In this document: in pieces, positions 38,621 to 49,600 of the stretch
How the letters are laid out: each line of letters opens with the position of its first letter
Numbering within the stretch: position 1 is the first letter of the stretch
Assembly (NCBI GenBank): GCA_036504215.1
Contig: DASXVO010000035.1
Coordinates: 1-64,000 of the forward strand
From: Vicinamibacterales bacterium
GTDB lineage: Bacteria > Acidobacteriota > Vicinamibacteria > Vicinamibacterales > Fen-181
DNA length: 64,000 nucleotides
Direction: 5' to 3'
Made by a program: the position numbers and the translations under genes
Notes under the pieces: model-generated
What the model saw: only the letters and a program-made list of their open reading frames with translations
Database searches by the model: none
Told to the model about the DNA's origin: nothing

Positions 38621-41212
38621 GTGCGTGAGTACAAACCGCAGTCGCTCGACAAGAAATGGCAACAGCGTTGGGCTGAAACGCGGGCCTTCGAAGTCACCGA
38701 GGACCCTGCCCGGCCGAAGTTCTACTGCCTGGAGATGTTCGCCTATCCCTCCGGCCACGCGCACATGGGCCACGTGCGCAACTACACGATCGGCGACGTG
38801 ATGGCGCGGACCAAGCGGATGCGGGGCTTCAACGTGCTGCATCCGTTCGGGTGGGACGCGTTCGGCCTGCCCGCCGAGAACGCGGCGATCAAGCAGGGAA
38901 TCCACCCCGAGACCTCCACGCTCGCGAACATCGCCTACATGAAGGGGCAGTTGCAGCGGCTGGGAATCAGCTACGCCTGGGAACGCGAGGTGGCGACCTG
39001 CCTGCCCGAGTATTACAAGTGGAACCAGTGGCTGTTCCTCCGGATGCTCGAGCGCGACCTGGCCTATCGCAAGCGCTCGACGGTCAACTGGTGTCCGAGC
39101 TGCCAGACGGTGCTGGCCAACGAGCAGGTCGTCGATGGCGGCTGCTGGCGCTGCAGCTCGGTCGTCGAGACCCGCAACCTCGAGCAGTGGTTCCTGCGGA
39201 TCACGCACTACGCTCAGGAACTGCTCGATGCGACCGATGGATTGAGCGGCTGGCCGGAGAAGGTGTTGACGATGCAGCGGAACTGGATCGGGCGGTCGGA
39301 AGGCGCCCGTGTCACGTTCCCGCTGTTGCCCCCGGGCGCGTCCACGCCATCGGCAGAGCGTCGTTCGGCCGAGGCGGCCGACATCGAGGTGTTCACGACG
39401 CGCATCGACACGATCTTCGGCGCGACCTTCGTGCTCCTGGCGCCGGAGCACGAGTTCATCGAGCGTTTTGCCGCCGAGTCGGGCTCGCCTGCGGCGTTCC
39501 GTGATCAGGTCCAACGATTCCACGCACAGGACCGCACGGCTCGCCTGACCGGGCAGATCGAAAAGGAAGGCTTCTTCACGGGCCGCTATGCGGTCAATCC
39601 GTTCACGGGGCAGGCCGTTCCACTGTGGGTGGCGAATTTCGTGCTCGGGGAATATGGAACGGGCGCCGTCATGGCTGTCCCGGCGCACGACCAGCGCGAC
39701 TTCGAGTTCGCCCGCAAGTACGGGCTGCCGATCGTGGTCGTCATCCAGCCCGAGGCGACTGAGGCCGCAGCCGACCGGCTCTCGGCCGATCGGATGACCG
39801 AAGCCTACGTCGAGCCCGGTCGCCTCGTCGCCTCCGGCGCGTTCACGGGTTTGTGGTCGACCGACGCCATCGCGAAGATGACGGACGAGGCGGCCGCTCA
39901 GGGCATCGGCCAGAAGACGGTGCAGTTCCGCCTCAAGGACTGGGGCATCTCGCGCCAGCGGTATTGGGGAACCCCGATTCCGGTCGTCTACTGCGAGACG
40001 TGCGGCATCGTTGGCGTACCCGACGACCAGTTGCCGGTCAGGCTGCCGAAGATCGCGCAGTTCACCGGCAGGGGTGATTCGCCGCTGGCGCAGGTGCCGG
40101 AGTTCGTCAACGCCATCTGCCCCACGTGCGGCGGGCCGGCGCGCCGTGAAACGGACACGATGGACACGTTCGTCGACTCGTCCTGGTACTTCTACCGCTA
40201 CTGTGATTCGCGGAACGAGACGCAGGCCTTCGCGCCCGACGCGGTGAAGTACTGGTGTCCGGTCGATTTCTACAGCGGCGGGGTCGAGCACGCGATTCTC
40301 CACCTGATCTACTCCCGGTTCTTCTGCCGGGTATTCCGCGATCTCGGGATGGTGCAGCACGACGAGCCGTTCACCCGCTTGCTGACGCAGGGCATGGTGC
40401 TCAAGGACGGAAGCGCAATGTCCAAGTCGAAGGGGAACGTCGTGGACCCCGACGATATGATCGAGAGATACGGCGCAGACGCGCTGCGCCTGTATGTGAT
40501 GTTCGTGGCGCCGCCGGAGAACGAGGTGGACTGGGCGGATGCGGGCCTCGAGGGCAGCGCGAGGTTCCTGGCTCGTGTGTGGCGGCTGGTCGATCACTGG
40601 TGTGACGCGTTCGCGGGGCGGAGCATCCCGGCTCCCGAGGGCCTGGCGCTGACGGAGGCCGAGCAGGCGGTCCGTCGCGTCACCCATGACACGATCCGGC
40701 GCGTGACGACCGACCTCGACCCCCGCGTGCACCTCAATACCGTGGTCTCCGCGCTGATGGAGCTGGTGAACGAGATCTATGCGTTCTCGGAGGAACACAC
40801 GCGGACCGGAGCGCCGGGCCGTCGTCCCCGCGGCGCCGAGGACGTCGCGCCGGACCGGCCGGAGACGCTGAGCGTCGTCCGCGAGTCGATTGACGCGCTC
40901 GTGCTGATGCTGTCGCCCTTCGCGCCGCACATGACCGAGGAGTTGTGGGAGATGCGCGGCCACCAGGACGGGCTCACGGCGGCCGCGTGGCCGACGTACG
41001 ACCCGGTCGTGGCGCGATCGAGCGAGATCGTCGTCCCCGTGCAGGTGAACGGCAAGCTGCGGAGCCGCCTGACGGTGTCGCCCGACACAGCCGAGCAGAC
41101 GCTGAAGGACCTCGCGCTGGCCGATGCCGCCGTCCGCACCCACACCGCCGGCAAAACGGTGAGGAAGGTCATCGTGGCCAAGGGCAAGCTCGTGAATATC
41201 GTGGCGAGTTAG
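38621..41212 (+). CDS. leuS: Leucyl-tRNA synthetase
   Basis: 863 aa from GTG 38621. The frame is open upstream inside the HDAC gene, but the family N-terminus [16 protein letters not shown] begins here. HIGH-type motif [15 protein letters not shown] (about residue 45), the CP1 editing domain ([25 protein letters not shown]), zinc-like CPSC...CWRC, and [12 protein letters not shown] are present. It charges tRNA-Leu. lptE and holA follow, an arrangement also seen in E. coli. Confidence 0.96.
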   Translation: MREYKPQSLDKKWQQRWAETRAFEVTEDPARPKFYCLEMFAYPSGHAHMGHVRNYTIGDVMARTKRMRGFNVLHPFGWDAFGLPAENAAIKQGIHPETSTLANIAYMKGQLQRLGISYAWEREVATCLPEYYKWNQWLFLRMLERDLAYRKRSTVNWCPSCQTVLANEQVVDGGCWRCSSVVETRNLEQWFLRITHYAQELLDATDGLSGWPEKVLTMQRNWIGRSEGARVTFPLLPPGASTPSAERRSAEAADIEVFTTRIDTIFGATFVLLAPEHEFIERFAAESGSPAAFRDQVQRFHAQDRTARLTGQIEKEGFFTGRYAVNPFTGQAVPLWVANFVLGEYGTGAVMAVPAHDQRDFEFARKYGLPIVVVIQPEATEAAADRLSADRMTEAYVEPGRLVASGAFTGLWSTDAIAKMTDEAAAQGIGQKTVQFRLKDWGISRQRYWGTPIPVVYCETCGIVGVPDDQLPVRLPKIAQFTGRGDSPLAQVPEFVNAICPTCGGPARRETDTMDTFVDSSWYFYRYCDSRNETQAFAPDAVKYWCPVDFYSGGVEHAILHLIYSRFFCRVFRDLGMVQHDEPFTRLLTQGMVLKDGSAMSKSKGNVVDPDDMIERYGADALRLYVMFVAPPENEVDWADAGLEGSARFLARVWRLVDHWCDAFAGRSIPAPEGLALTEAEQAVRRVTHDTIRRVTTDLDPRVHLNTVVSALMELVNEIYAFSEEHTRTGAPGRRPRGAEDVAPDRPETLSVVRESIDALVLMLSPFAPHMTEELWEMRGHQDGLTAAAWPTYDPVVARSSEIVVPVQVNGKLRSRLTVSPDTAEQTLKDLALADAAVRTHTAGKTVRKVIVAKGKLVNIVAS

Positions 41213-41252
41213 GCGTCAGGGGGCAGTGGACCGAGGAAGCAGGGTGCCAGTC

Positions 41253-41804
41253 ATGATCGGAGTTCGTGTGCCACGCACGTTGTTGGCGTCGTTCATCGCT
41301 CTTGCCGCGATCACGTCGGGGTCGTGCGGCTACGCGCTCGCGGGTCGCGGTTCGTACCTGCCCGCCACGATCAAGACGATCGGAATCCCGGATTTCGTCA
41401 ATCGGACGCCGTACTTCGAGGTCGGGCAGACGCTGGCGCAGCGGGTCCGATCGGAGTTCATCGGACGCGGCAAGTACAGAGTGCTCCCGCAGCAGAACGG
41501 CACCGATGCCGTGCTGCGGGTGACGATCAACTCGATCGGCCTGGTCCCGGCAAGCTTCAACGAGAACCAGCAGGCGACGCGATACGTGATCACGGTGGCG
41601 GTCGGCATCGAGTTCGTCCAGGCGTCGGACAACAAGGTCCTCTGGCAGAACCCGAGCCAGCTGTTCCGCGAAGAGTATTCGCTGACGACCGGCAGCGGCG
41701 TCGTCGACGCAGCCGCCTTCTTCGGGCAGGCGTCGAATGCGGTCGATCGCATGGCCACTGACTTCGCGCGCTCCGTGGTGAGCGCGATCCTCGAGGCGTT
41801 CTAG
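41253..41804 (+). CDS. lptE: LptE-like LPS assembly lipoprotein
   Basis: 183 aa from ATG 41253; GTG 41226 is an upstream alternative. A lipoprotein signal ends in the lipobox region ITSGSCGYAL, so Cys is probably lipidated. The rest matches the LptE fold: GYALAGRGSYLPATIKTIGIPDF, RYVITVAVGIEF and a C-terminal helix. LptE plugs the LptD translocon that delivers LPS to the outer surface. Position between leuS and holA supports the call. Sequence conservation in this family is weak. Confidence 0.85.
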   Translation: MIGVRVPRTLLASFIALAAITSGSCGYALAGRGSYLPATIKTIGIPDFVNRTPYFEVGQTLAQRVRSEFIGRGKYRVLPQQNGTDAVLRVTINSIGLVPASFNENQQATRYVITVAVGIEFVQASDNKVLWQNPSQLFREEYSLTTGSGVVDAAAFFGQASNAVDRMATDFARSVVSAILEAF

Positions 41805-41808
41805 TCCG

Positions 41809-42777
41809 ATGCCGGGCCGCCTGTCGTCCGCCGCAGTCCGCAGCCACATCGCCACCGGCGCGCTGGAGCCGCTCTATCTCATCACGGGCGATGACGAGAC
41901 GGAGATGAGCGGGCTCTCCGCCGCGTTCACCGAGTCGGTCGAGGAGGACCTCCGTCCGTTCAACGTTCAGCGGTTCTACGGGACCGACCAGGGCGTGACG
42001 ATCGCCGCCGTGCTCGATGCCGCGAGCACGCTGCCGCTGCTGTCGCCCCGACGGGTCGTGCTGCTGCTGCAGGCCGACCGGGCGTTGGCACCGCGTCGGG
42101 GCAAGATCGCCGAGTCGGACGATGACGACGCGGAGGCCGGCGGTGGAGCGGAGGATGGCGTGCCGAAGGGCTCCGGCCAGCTGGCCCTGCTGAAGACCTA
42201 CGCGAAGAGTCCCCACGCCCACGCCGTTGTCGTGCTGGTTGGCAGCGGCTTGCAGAAGGCGTTCGAACCGCTGGCCAAGCAGGCTGCCGTCGTCGTGTGC
42301 GAGGCCTCGGTCGACATCATCAGGACCCTGGAGATCGAGCACGGCGTTCGGATCGACCGCGAGGCGGCGGAATTGCTGCGCCAGCGAGCCGGCGCCGATT
42401 TGCCGCGTCTGCGCGCAGACGTGGAGCGCGTGCTGCTCTACGCCGCGGGCCGGAAGACGATCGGGCGCGACCAGGTGGTCGAGGTCGTCGGCCGCGCGTC
42501 AGCCGCGGGCGGCAAGAAGCTGTGGACCGAGGTTGCCAACCGGCACGCGGCGAATGCGCTCCGCGAACTCGAGCTGGAAATGGGGGAGGGGGCCGTGCCC
42601 TTCATGGTGCTGGGGCTGCTGCGATCGGTGGTCGAACGGACGGTGACGGCGCCGGATCTGCCGGCGGCGGTCGACGCCTTGATGCGAACGGATCTTGCCC
42701 TCAAGACGTCGGGCGGAGATCCGCGTGTCTTGCTCGAGCGGTTGATCGTGGAGCTGTGCGGAACGGGGCGGGAATAG
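41809..42777 (+). CDS. holA: DNA polymerase III subunit delta
   Basis: 322 aa. The three-domain clamp-loader delta arrangement is recognisable: N-terminal PLYLITGDDE, a central AAA+-like region with LLSPRRVVLLLQADRAL and a C-terminal helical collar (KKLWTEVANRHAANAL, MVLGLLRSVVE). An acidic/Gly insertion (about residues 103-122, DDDDAEAGGGAEDG) is unusual. Delta opens the sliding clamp ring. It starts 5 nt after lptE. Confidence 0.9.
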   Translation: MPGRLSSAAVRSHIATGALEPLYLITGDDETEMSGLSAAFTESVEEDLRPFNVQRFYGTDQGVTIAAVLDAASTLPLLSPRRVVLLLQADRALAPRRGKIAESDDDDAEAGGGAEDGVPKGSGQLALLKTYAKSPHAHAVVVLVGSGLQKAFEPLAKQAAVVVCEASVDIIRTLEIEHGVRIDREAAELLRQRAGADLPRLRADVERVLLYAAGRKTIGRDQVVEVVGRASAAGGKKLWTEVANRHAANALRELELEMGEGAVPFMVLGLLRSVVERTVTAPDLPAAVDALMRTDLALKTSGGDPRVLLERLIVELCGTGRE

Positions 42778-42820
42778 AACCCGCAGGACGCCGGCGGCAT
42801 TCTGCGCGACCGTGTCGAAC

Positions 42821-42847
42821 GGGGGCCGCCGGATGGCGGCCGTCCCC
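42821..42847. terminator. Bidirectional stem-loop between holA and rpsT
   Basis: GGCCGCC-GGAT-GGCGGCC forms a 7-bp core extended by GGG/CCC across a 2-nt bulge. It lies between convergent genes and touches the rpsT stop codon. There is no long U-tract on either strand. Confidence 0.55.
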
Positions 42848-43116
42848 TAGGCAGCCGGCGCCTTGTTGAGGCTCACCTGCAGCCGCGACTTGTAGCGCGC
42901 CGCCGCGTTGTCGTGGATGATGCCCTTGCTCGACATCTTATCGATGAGAGACACGGTGTCGGCGAACTGTCCCTTCGCCTTCTCGAACTCCTTGGCGCTC
43001 ACGAGGGCCCGGATGGCCTTCAGCGCGGTGCGAAGCTCGGAACGGTACTCCCGGTTCTGCTCCCGACGATTGATGCTCTGACGGTGCGCCTTCAGCGCTG
43101 ATGCGTGACTGGCCAC
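42847..43116 (-). CDS. rpsT: 30S ribosomal protein S20
   Basis: 89 aa with GTG start at 43116 and AGGGGAAG about 6 nt upstream on its strand. Family motifs SALKAHRQSINRREQNR, LRTALKAIRAL and KGIIHDNAAARYKSRL are present. It binds the 5' domain of 16S rRNA. In other bacteria S20 represses its own translation; the leader here has a stem-loop that could take part. holA-rpsT adjacency is common. Confidence 0.97.
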   Translation of the reverse strand: MASHASALKAHRQSINRREQNREYRSELRTALKAIRALVSAKEFEKAKGQFADTVSLIDKMSSKGIIHDNAAARYKSRLQVSLNKAPAA

Positions 43117-43145
43117 GGTTGTCTTCCCCTGTGAACAACTGCCTG

Positions 43146-43163
43146 CCGGGTCGATCGGCCCGG
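43146..43163 (-). promoter_or_regulatory. Stem-loop in the rpsT leader
   Basis: CCGGG and CCCGG arms flank an 8-nt loop in the ~55-nt leader between the rpsT -10 box and its ribosome binding site. It could affect start access, but a regulatory role is inferred only from position. Confidence 0.35.
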
Positions 43164-43175
43164 CGCGAAACTCCT

Positions 43176-43181
43176 ATCATA
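43176..43181 (-). promoter_or_regulatory. Extended -10 (TGCTATGAT) for rpsT
   Basis: On the minus strand TATGAT is preceded by TGC, 59 nt before the GTG of rpsT. Confidence 0.45.
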
Positions 43182-43309
43182 GCACAGGTTTCAGCCGCCT
43201 CGACCCTACTGAACCCCAGCCATTCTGCCGAGAACATGTCTTGGACGCGGGCGCGGCCGCCGTGTCCGCGCGTCGAGCAGCGGCCACCTCCAATGAAAGG
43301 CCCCAACTG

Positions 43310-44011
43310 GTGCAGACCCCGTTCGTTGGCAGTGTCGAGTCGATCGTGGGGGCGATGGAAGCCCGGCAGCCGACCGTGGCGTCGCACTGCCGTCGCGTAT
43401 CCGCCTACGCCGTCCAGCTCGCGATCCAGTATGGGCTCTCCGAGGGCCTGGTAGAGACGCTCCGCGTGGGCGGCCTCATCCACGACATCGGCAAGTTGCT
43501 CATCCCCACTCCCATCCTGCTCAAGCCGGGTCGCCTGACCGAACGCCAGTGGACCACGCTCCAGCGGCATGTCGAACTCGGCGCGTCGATGGCCGAGCAT
43601 CTCGGCTTCGACGCGGCGGTCACGCAAATCGTGCTGGGCCATCACGAGCGCATCGACGGCAGTGGGTATCCAGACGCGGTCACCGCCGAGTCCATCCCGT
43701 GGCTGGTCCGAATCGTCAGCGTCATGGATGCGTTCGATGCCCTGACCAGTCCGCGGACCTATCGGGAAGCCCTCTCCATCGACGCCGCCCGCATCCTGCT
43801 CGCGCGCGAGGCGGCGGTCCGCTACTGCCCGTGGGCCGTCAGCGGCCTCCTGTCGCTTCCTCGGGCCTTGCTCGAGGCCATCGCGCACGGTGAGGTCGGG
43901 GCCTACCAGCCAGAGGGTCGGCCGAGCGCCGACGCCCTGGCCGGCGCGACCACCCCCTGGGTGGCCGCGATGTTCACCGACCCCGAACACGCCGCCGCCT
44001 GCTGGGCGTAA
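43310..44011 (+). CDS. HD-GYP-type phosphohydrolase
   Basis: 233 aa from GTG 43310, which has GAAAGG about 9 nt upstream; a TTG at 43241 would add 23 low-complexity residues. The HD-GYP series is present: HCRRVSAYA, HDIGKLLIP, ERQWTTLQRHVELGASM, GHHERIDGSGYPD and MDAFDALTSPRTYRE. HD-GYP proteins with HHExxDGxGYP hydrolyse cyclic di-GMP; this one has HHERIDGSGYP. There is no receiver or sensor domain, and the C-terminal 60 residues are unassigned. It precedes an ABC exporter pair that has its own promoter. Confidence 0.83.
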   Translation: MQTPFVGSVESIVGAMEARQPTVASHCRRVSAYAVQLAIQYGLSEGLVETLRVGGLIHDIGKLLIPTPILLKPGRLTERQWTTLQRHVELGASMAEHLGFDAAVTQIVLGHHERIDGSGYPDAVTAESIPWLVRIVSVMDAFDALTSPRTYREALSIDAARILLAREAAVRYCPWAVSGLLSLPRALLEAIAHGEVGAYQPEGRPSADALAGATTPWVAAMFTDPEHAAACWA

Positions 44012-44115
44012 TCGCCGATTCCAGGAACACAGGACCCTCCGAGCGCACAGAGGAGGTCGAGCCAGCCCGGCGCTGCCGGCGCTGTCGCCTCTGTATCGAG
44101 CATCGATTCCCGTAC

Positions 44116-44121
44116 TACAAT
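44116..44121 (+). promoter_or_regulatory. -10 box (TACAAT) for the ABC exporter operon
   Basis: TACAAT ends 8 nt before ATG 44130, so the transcript is probably leaderless or nearly so; no ribosome binding site is visible between. Confidence 0.5.
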
Positions 44122-44129
44122 GGCGACAC

Positions 44130-44873
44130 ATGATCGTTGTTGAACGCCTGACCAAGATGTACGACGACTTCACCGCGGTGGACGGCCTGTCGTTCGCCGT
44201 CAGCCGAGGGGAAGTCGTCGGTCTGATCGGACCGAACGGCGCCGGCAAGACCACCACGCTCAAGTGCGTCGTCGGCATTCAGGCGCCGAGTGCCGGGTTT
44301 GTCCGGATCGACGGGCACGACATCGTCACCGACCCGATCGAGGCGAAGCGCCGACTGGCCTTCATGCCGGACGAGCCGCAGTTGTTCGAGTACCTCACCG
44401 TGCGCGAGCACCTGAGCCTTGTCGCACGGCTCTATCGGGTCACAGATGCCGCCGCCCGCGTGCCCGGTCTGCTCGACGAGCTGGAGTTGACCGGCAAGGA
44501 GAAGGCACTGCCGGGGGAGCTTTCCCGTGGCATGCGCCAGAAACTCGTCATCGCGTGTGGTCTGCTGCACAGCCCGGACGTTCTGCTGTTCGACGAGCCC
44601 CTGACGGGTCTCGATCCGATCGGCATCCGACGCATGAAGCAGAGTATCGTCGCCAGGGCAAAGGCCGGCGCGGCGGTCGTCGTGTCGTCGCATCTGCTCC
44701 ACCTGGTCGAGGAGATCTGCACCCGCATCGTCATCATCAACAAGGGGACGAAGATCGCGGACGGAACGCTCGCTGAACTCGCGGCTCGGTCCGATCTGGC
44801 GGCGGCCGGATCAGACCTCGAGCAGATCTTCCTGCGAGCGACTGGACACGCCGACGAGACGAAATCGCCATGA
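44130..44873 (+). CDS. ABC transporter ATP-binding protein (ABC-2 type)
   Basis: 247 aa from ATG 44130. Walker A GPNGAGKTTT (about 36-45), Q-loop MPDEPQLFEYLTV, signature LSRGMRQKL in place of LSGGQ, Walker B VLLFDEPLTGLDP and switch His SSHLL are present. The short form and GxMRQK signature fit ATPases of ABC-2-type exporters. It overlaps the permease gene (ATGA), so the two work together. Cargo is unknown. Confidence 0.9.
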   Translation: MIVVERLTKMYDDFTAVDGLSFAVSRGEVVGLIGPNGAGKTTTLKCVVGIQAPSAGFVRIDGHDIVTDPIEAKRRLAFMPDEPQLFEYLTVREHLSLVARLYRVTDAAARVPGLLDELELTGKEKALPGELSRGMRQKLVIACGLLHSPDVLLFDEPLTGLDPIGIRRMKQSIVARAKAGAAVVVSSHLLHLVEEICTRIVIINKGTKIADGTLAELAARSDLAAAGSDLEQIFLRATGHADETKSP

Positions 44874-46594
44874 CGGGCGTGTTCCTGTTCGTCACCGCGT
44901 GCACGCTGAAGAACCGGCTGCACCGCCGGCTGCGGCGTCTCCGCGAGCCCCGGTATGCGGCCGGGCTCGTGGCTGGCCTTGCATATCTCTACTGGTTCCT
45001 CATCCGCAACCAGTTCCGCAGGGCGGGAGCCGGCCGGCTGCCGATCGAGCGCCTCGACGGCGTCCTCGCCTCGGCCGGACCGTATCTGGTCGTCGCCGGC
45101 GCGTTCGGTCTCTGGCTGGCCGCGGCCCTCGCCTGGGTGTTCTCGGCGTGGAAGCCGTCAATCACCTTCACACCGGCCGAGGTGCAGTTCCTCTACACCG
45201 CACCGGTCGGACGCCGACGGTTGCTCAACTACAAGCTCCTGCGGATGCAAGGCGGCATCATATTCGGCCTCTCGATCGCCGCGCTGTTCTCGGGCGCGCT
45301 CCGGGCGGCCATGTCCGGGCGCTGGTCGTTCGTACTTGGTGGGTGGCTGTTGTTGTCCACGATAGCCCTGCACGCGGTCGGGATCAGCCTGACGAAGGCG
45401 CGGCTCTCGACGGGTTCGTTGAACGGCGCGACGCGGCTGTGGACCGCGTGGCTGGTGCCTGGTTTCACGGGAATCGTGTCAGGCGTCGTCCTGTCGGTCG
45501 TGGCTCTCCACGCGAGAGAATGGGCCAAGCTGCAACCCCTCGACGCGGCCAGGGATGCGCTCGGTCACGCCGTCTCCGGTCCTGCGGCCGCGGCGCTCTG
45601 GCCGTTCAAGGCCGTGGTGGCTCCGCTGCTCGCGGTCGAACCGGGTGCGTTCGTCCCGGCGCTGGTGCCTGCGCTGTTCGTCCTGGCGCTCAACTACGTG
45701 TGGGTCATGATGTCGGATTCGGTGCTGAGCGAGGCCGTCGTGGCGGCGGAATCGCAGCGCGCGCGGGGGCGCCGGGCGGCACCAACGGCTGTCGTTCGCG
45801 GTGAGCCGTTCTCGCTGCGGGTCGAGGGACGCCCGGAACTGGCCGTGGCCTGGAAGAACTTGATTCTGCTCAGCCGCTACGCATCCATATGGACCGTCGT
45901 GCGGGTGCTGGTGCCGGTCCTGCTTCTCGGTGTCGTCCTCGGGACCGGCCGCTCGGCCGGTGTGCTCGCGCCGGTCGCGCTGGCCTTGCTTGGGTTCGCC
46001 GCGATCCTCGGCCCCGACATCGTTCGCAACGACCTCCGGGACGACCTGCCGCGACTCGCCGTGCTGAAGACCTGGCCGATGTCCGCCACGAGTCTCCTCG
46101 TGGGCGAGTTGCTGGCACCAACGCTCGTGCTGACCGTCACCATCTGGTTTCTGGATGCGCTGGCGCTCACGCTCTCGTCCGGACTCCGCGCGGGACCGCA
46201 CGCGCTCATCGATCGGGTCTTCCTGGCCCTGGCTGTGGCCATCGTCGCACCGATGTTGGCGGTCGGGAGACTCGTGATCCAGAACGCGGCGGTGATTCTG
46301 TTCCCGGGCTGGATCCCGACCGGTGGAGCACGGCCACGCGGCATCGAGGCGATGGGACAGAACATGCTGACGTTCGCCGGGACGTTCGTGGTCCTGGTGC
46401 TCGGGGTACTACCGCCCGTACTGGTGTCCGGCGGGCTCGGCTTCGTGCTGTGGATGTGGCTCGGGTGGGCGGCGCTGCTGCCGTCAGCGGCCCTGTTCGC
46501 CGGCGTGCTCCTGGGCGAGGCCGCGTTCGCGGTGGCGGTGCTCGGCCGCTTGCTGGGCCGGACCGAGCCCAGCCAGGTCGAGGTCGAAGAGTAG
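44870..46594 (+). CDS. ABC exporter permease-like membrane protein
   Basis: 574 aa, overlapping the ATPase stop by four bases. About 12 hydrophobic segments in two clusters (residues 25-290 and 325-565) are separated by a charged stretch around ESQRARGRRAAP. It resembles the putative ABC exporter permeases seen beside ABC-2 ATPases in several phyla, usually unnamed. Motifs such as FTPAEVQFLYTAPVGRRRLL are typical of that group. Transport substrate cannot be predicted. Confidence 0.75.
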   Translation: MTGVFLFVTACTLKNRLHRRLRRLREPRYAAGLVAGLAYLYWFLIRNQFRRAGAGRLPIERLDGVLASAGPYLVVAGAFGLWLAAALAWVFSAWKPSITFTPAEVQFLYTAPVGRRRLLNYKLLRMQGGIIFGLSIAALFSGALRAAMSGRWSFVLGGWLLLSTIALHAVGISLTKARLSTGSLNGATRLWTAWLVPGFTGIVSGVVLSVVALHAREWAKLQPLDAARDALGHAVSGPAAAALWPFKAVVAPLLAVEPGAFVPALVPALFVLALNYVWVMMSDSVLSEAVVAAESQRARGRRAAPTAVVRGEPFSLRVEGRPELAVAWKNLILLSRYASIWTVVRVLVPVLLLGVVLGTGRSAGVLAPVALALLGFAAILGPDIVRNDLRDDLPRLAVLKTWPMSATSLLVGELLAPTLVLTVTIWFLDALALTLSSGLRAGPHALIDRVFLALAVAIVAPMLAVGRLVIQNAAVILFPGWIPTGGARPRGIEAMGQNMLTFAGTFVVLVLGVLPPVLVSGGLGFVLWMWLGWAALLPSAALFAGVLLGEAAFAVAVLGRLLGRTEPSQVEVEE

Positions 46595-46595
46595 C

Positions 46596-46621
46596 GGGCC
46601 GTCTCTCGAGTCTACCGGCCC
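46596..46621. terminator. Possible bidirectional terminator between convergent genes
   Basis: GGGCCG and CGGCCC flank a 14-nt loop between the exporter gene and the CHAT gene, overlapping the latter's stop. The stem is short and has no U-run. Confidence 0.3.
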
Positions 46622-49600
46622 CCAATCACCATGAAGCCGGCCCAGTGGTACGGATGGCGCGTTGCCGGTTGCGCGAGCGTTGATTTCATCGCGCGCTGCA
46701 GCGAGAACGCCACCTCGGGTGGCGCGGGCCTGGCCGTTCGGGACGGTGTGAGGAACGACCGGTAGAAGGCCGCGATCACGGGAAACCCGGTGGCCGGCGG
46801 CAGCCAGCGGTTGATGGCTACTTGCGGCGTCCCCGCGACGAACAGCGACCAGAACAGGGTTGTCAGAGCATCGCCGCCTCCGTTCGGGCCCAATCCCGCC
46901 TCGACCCTGGTCAGCACCGCCACCGTTGCCGGCAGTTCGCAGTCCATGAACGACGCGATCTCGGTGAGACCGTCGGCGCCATCCGTATCGCCGTCGGGGG
47001 CCATCGCCAGCAACGAGTAGAGCGGAGCGGCCTCGCTCAAAAATCCTGGGACCGCGACATGGAGGACGGACCCGGTCGCCACGCCCCGCGCCACCTGGGA
47101 CCATCGCGCGTCGCCGCGGAAGAACATCTTGCGCCGGACCTGGGCGAAGAGCAGCGAGGCTCGACGTACCTCTCGCTCGGCGCTCGCGGGCGACTTGGAA
47201 GCCGCGGTTGGCCTCAGCAAGGCGAGGCGGCTCGTGGCGGCTGGGCCGAGCAGCGGGTCAGCGAACGCGACGAGCGATGTGGGAGCGCGTGGATCGGGCG
47301 TGGAACCGGCGACCGTCACGAGCGACGTCAGCGAGGGTGCGTAGGAGATTGCGGCGCCTTCGATGAGATAGTGGCCCGAGGGCGTGACGAGCGCCTCGAA
47401 GGGGAGCAGCCAGAGGAACGCGTCGGGGATGATGATGATCCGCTTGCGGCCCTCGATCGCGGCCTGGACCGGTGCGAGCAGGAGCGAGTGCAGGTCCTGA
47501 GAGAGCGCGTCAACGCCGTCACCCTGGTTTGCGATCGCGTCGCGGAACTTGCGCACTTGCTGCGCCAGTTGATCCGCTCTCACTTCGATCGTGGCCACCT
47601 GCAGCAGGCTGGGCGGCGCGGAGGCCGTCGCCCGACCCACGGCGAACACCCAGGTCCGCGCGTCACTGACGGCGAAGGCCAGGATGACGGTCGAGGGCAG
47701 ACGGAGCAGCGGAGCGACTCCCGACACACCAATCGCGTCGTTCTGTGCGCGCTGCCCGCGGAGCGCCCGATGTGAATCGTAGAGAGTCTGCCGCAGCTTC
47801 TCGCGCTCGCGCTCGAGTGTGGAGAGCTGGCCGGCAAGCGTTCGCACGCGGTCGGTGTCGGGGTGTGCGCGTCCGCGCTCGCGCCGTATCTTGACGCCGA
47901 CCGTCCTGGCTTCGCGCATGAGCCGTCGTTCCTCGTCGCGCTCGGCGGGTGTCAGACCCTTGCTGACGACCATGCCGCCTTCGCCGAGTTGATCGGCGAG
48001 CGCTCGCTGCCGGCCCCGCTCGGCCCACACGAACGCCTCCTCCGTGCGACCCGATCCGACGAGCAGATCGACCAACGCCAGGTACGGCGCACGACGATTG
48101 TCGAAGAACGTCTCGGCAGCCGGGCCGAGCGGCACCTTCGCCAGCGCGGCCACCGATTCCTCGAGGGCAGCCAGCGCCTGATCGTTCCGGCCCGCTTTCT
48201 GGTGTGCCTTGCCAATGACCGTCTTGGCATACGCCACGGTGTCGAAGTGCTCGATGGACGTCGCAACCTCGGTCGCGCGGGTCGCCGCGGCCACCGCGTC
48301 TTCGGCGTGACCCTGTTGGAGCGACGCATTGGCGCGCAGCGCCAGCGCCGTGGCGATGGCCGATTGTTCCTTGCTGGCTTCCGAGATGGTGAGACTCCGC
48401 TCGTTGGCAGCAATCGCCTCGTCGTACCGGCCCCGCGAGGCGTGGAGGACGCCGATGTGGATCAGCGTCCACATGACGCCGGGGTCGTCCTTCAGTCTCT
48501 CGCGGAGGGCGAGGCTCCGCTGGTACTCGGTCAGCGCGAGGTCGGCGTCTCCGAGCGCGAAGTGCGCCCCGCCGAGACCACCCAGGTCGCGTGCGATGCC
48601 GGCCTCGGCGGCGTCCGCCGCGTTCCCGCCTCCTTCATCGAGCGTGAGTGCCTGCTGGTACTGCTCGATCGCCCGTTCGAAGCTCCGCTGCAGGGCGTGG
48701 AGTTGGCCGAGCGCGAACCGGGCGCTGGCCCGGTTGACCGGCAGCCGCAGGCGGTCGTACTCCGCGACGCACTTCGTCTGGTACTCGAGGGCTCTCGCCA
48801 GATCCCCCTGCAGGCGGAAGATCTCTGCGATGCCGCCCAGTGCCCTCGCAACGCCGTTCCTGTCCTTGGTGGTCTCGCTCACGGCGAGCGCGCGTCGCCA
48901 GGCGTCCGCCGCGGCGGCATACTCGCCCTGTTCCTTGTTGACCAGCGCAATCGCCTGATATACGCCCGCGGTCGTGTAGATCTGCTTGGCCCGATCCATG
49001 ACCGCGAGCGCCCGCTGATAGTGCTCGAGCGCGCGGGAGAACTCGGTCTGCATGTAGAGCGCATTGCCGAGCCCTTGTAGCGCGGACGCCATGCCGGCAT
49101 CGTCGTTCAGCCGCTCGAACGGGGTGAGCGCCCGTTGATACAGGTCGGCGGCGCGCACGAAGTCGCCGGCCGCGTACGCGAGGTTCGCGAGATTGGCATC
49201 GCAAGCAGCCGCATCGCCGTCGCTCCCGTCGGCGACGAAGGCCTCGCGAGCCGACGTAAACGCGCGTCCGGCTTCGTCGCGGCGACCCGACATCATCAAG
49301 ATGGATCCGGAGTTCAGCTGCGTCCGGCCGAGCACGCCCTGGTTGCCGAGAGTCCTGGCCAGCCGGCCCTGCAGCCCCAGGATCTCGAGGACGTCCTCGA
49401 ACTTGCCTTGACTCTGCAGCCTCCCTGCCTCCAGCCCAAGGCCTGTCAGCGTGTCGTCCGACGCCAGATCGGGTTCGCGGGCGAGGAGCGCGTCCCGCTG
49501 GTCCGCGGGAACTCCGAGCAGCCTGGCCGCGAGCTGTGGCGCGGCAGACGCTTCGTTCCAGATCTTCCAACCGTCGTCGCCCTCGAGAAACGTGAAGTCA

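Noticed and set aside
38543-41143. An 866-codon minus-strand frame
   Set aside because: Antisense to leuS, with no recognisable domain; produced by GC-rich third positions.
46612-47100. An active caspase-like protease involved in defence
   Set aside because: The His and Cys of the CHAT site are replaced and the protein has a signal peptide; no defence genes are near.
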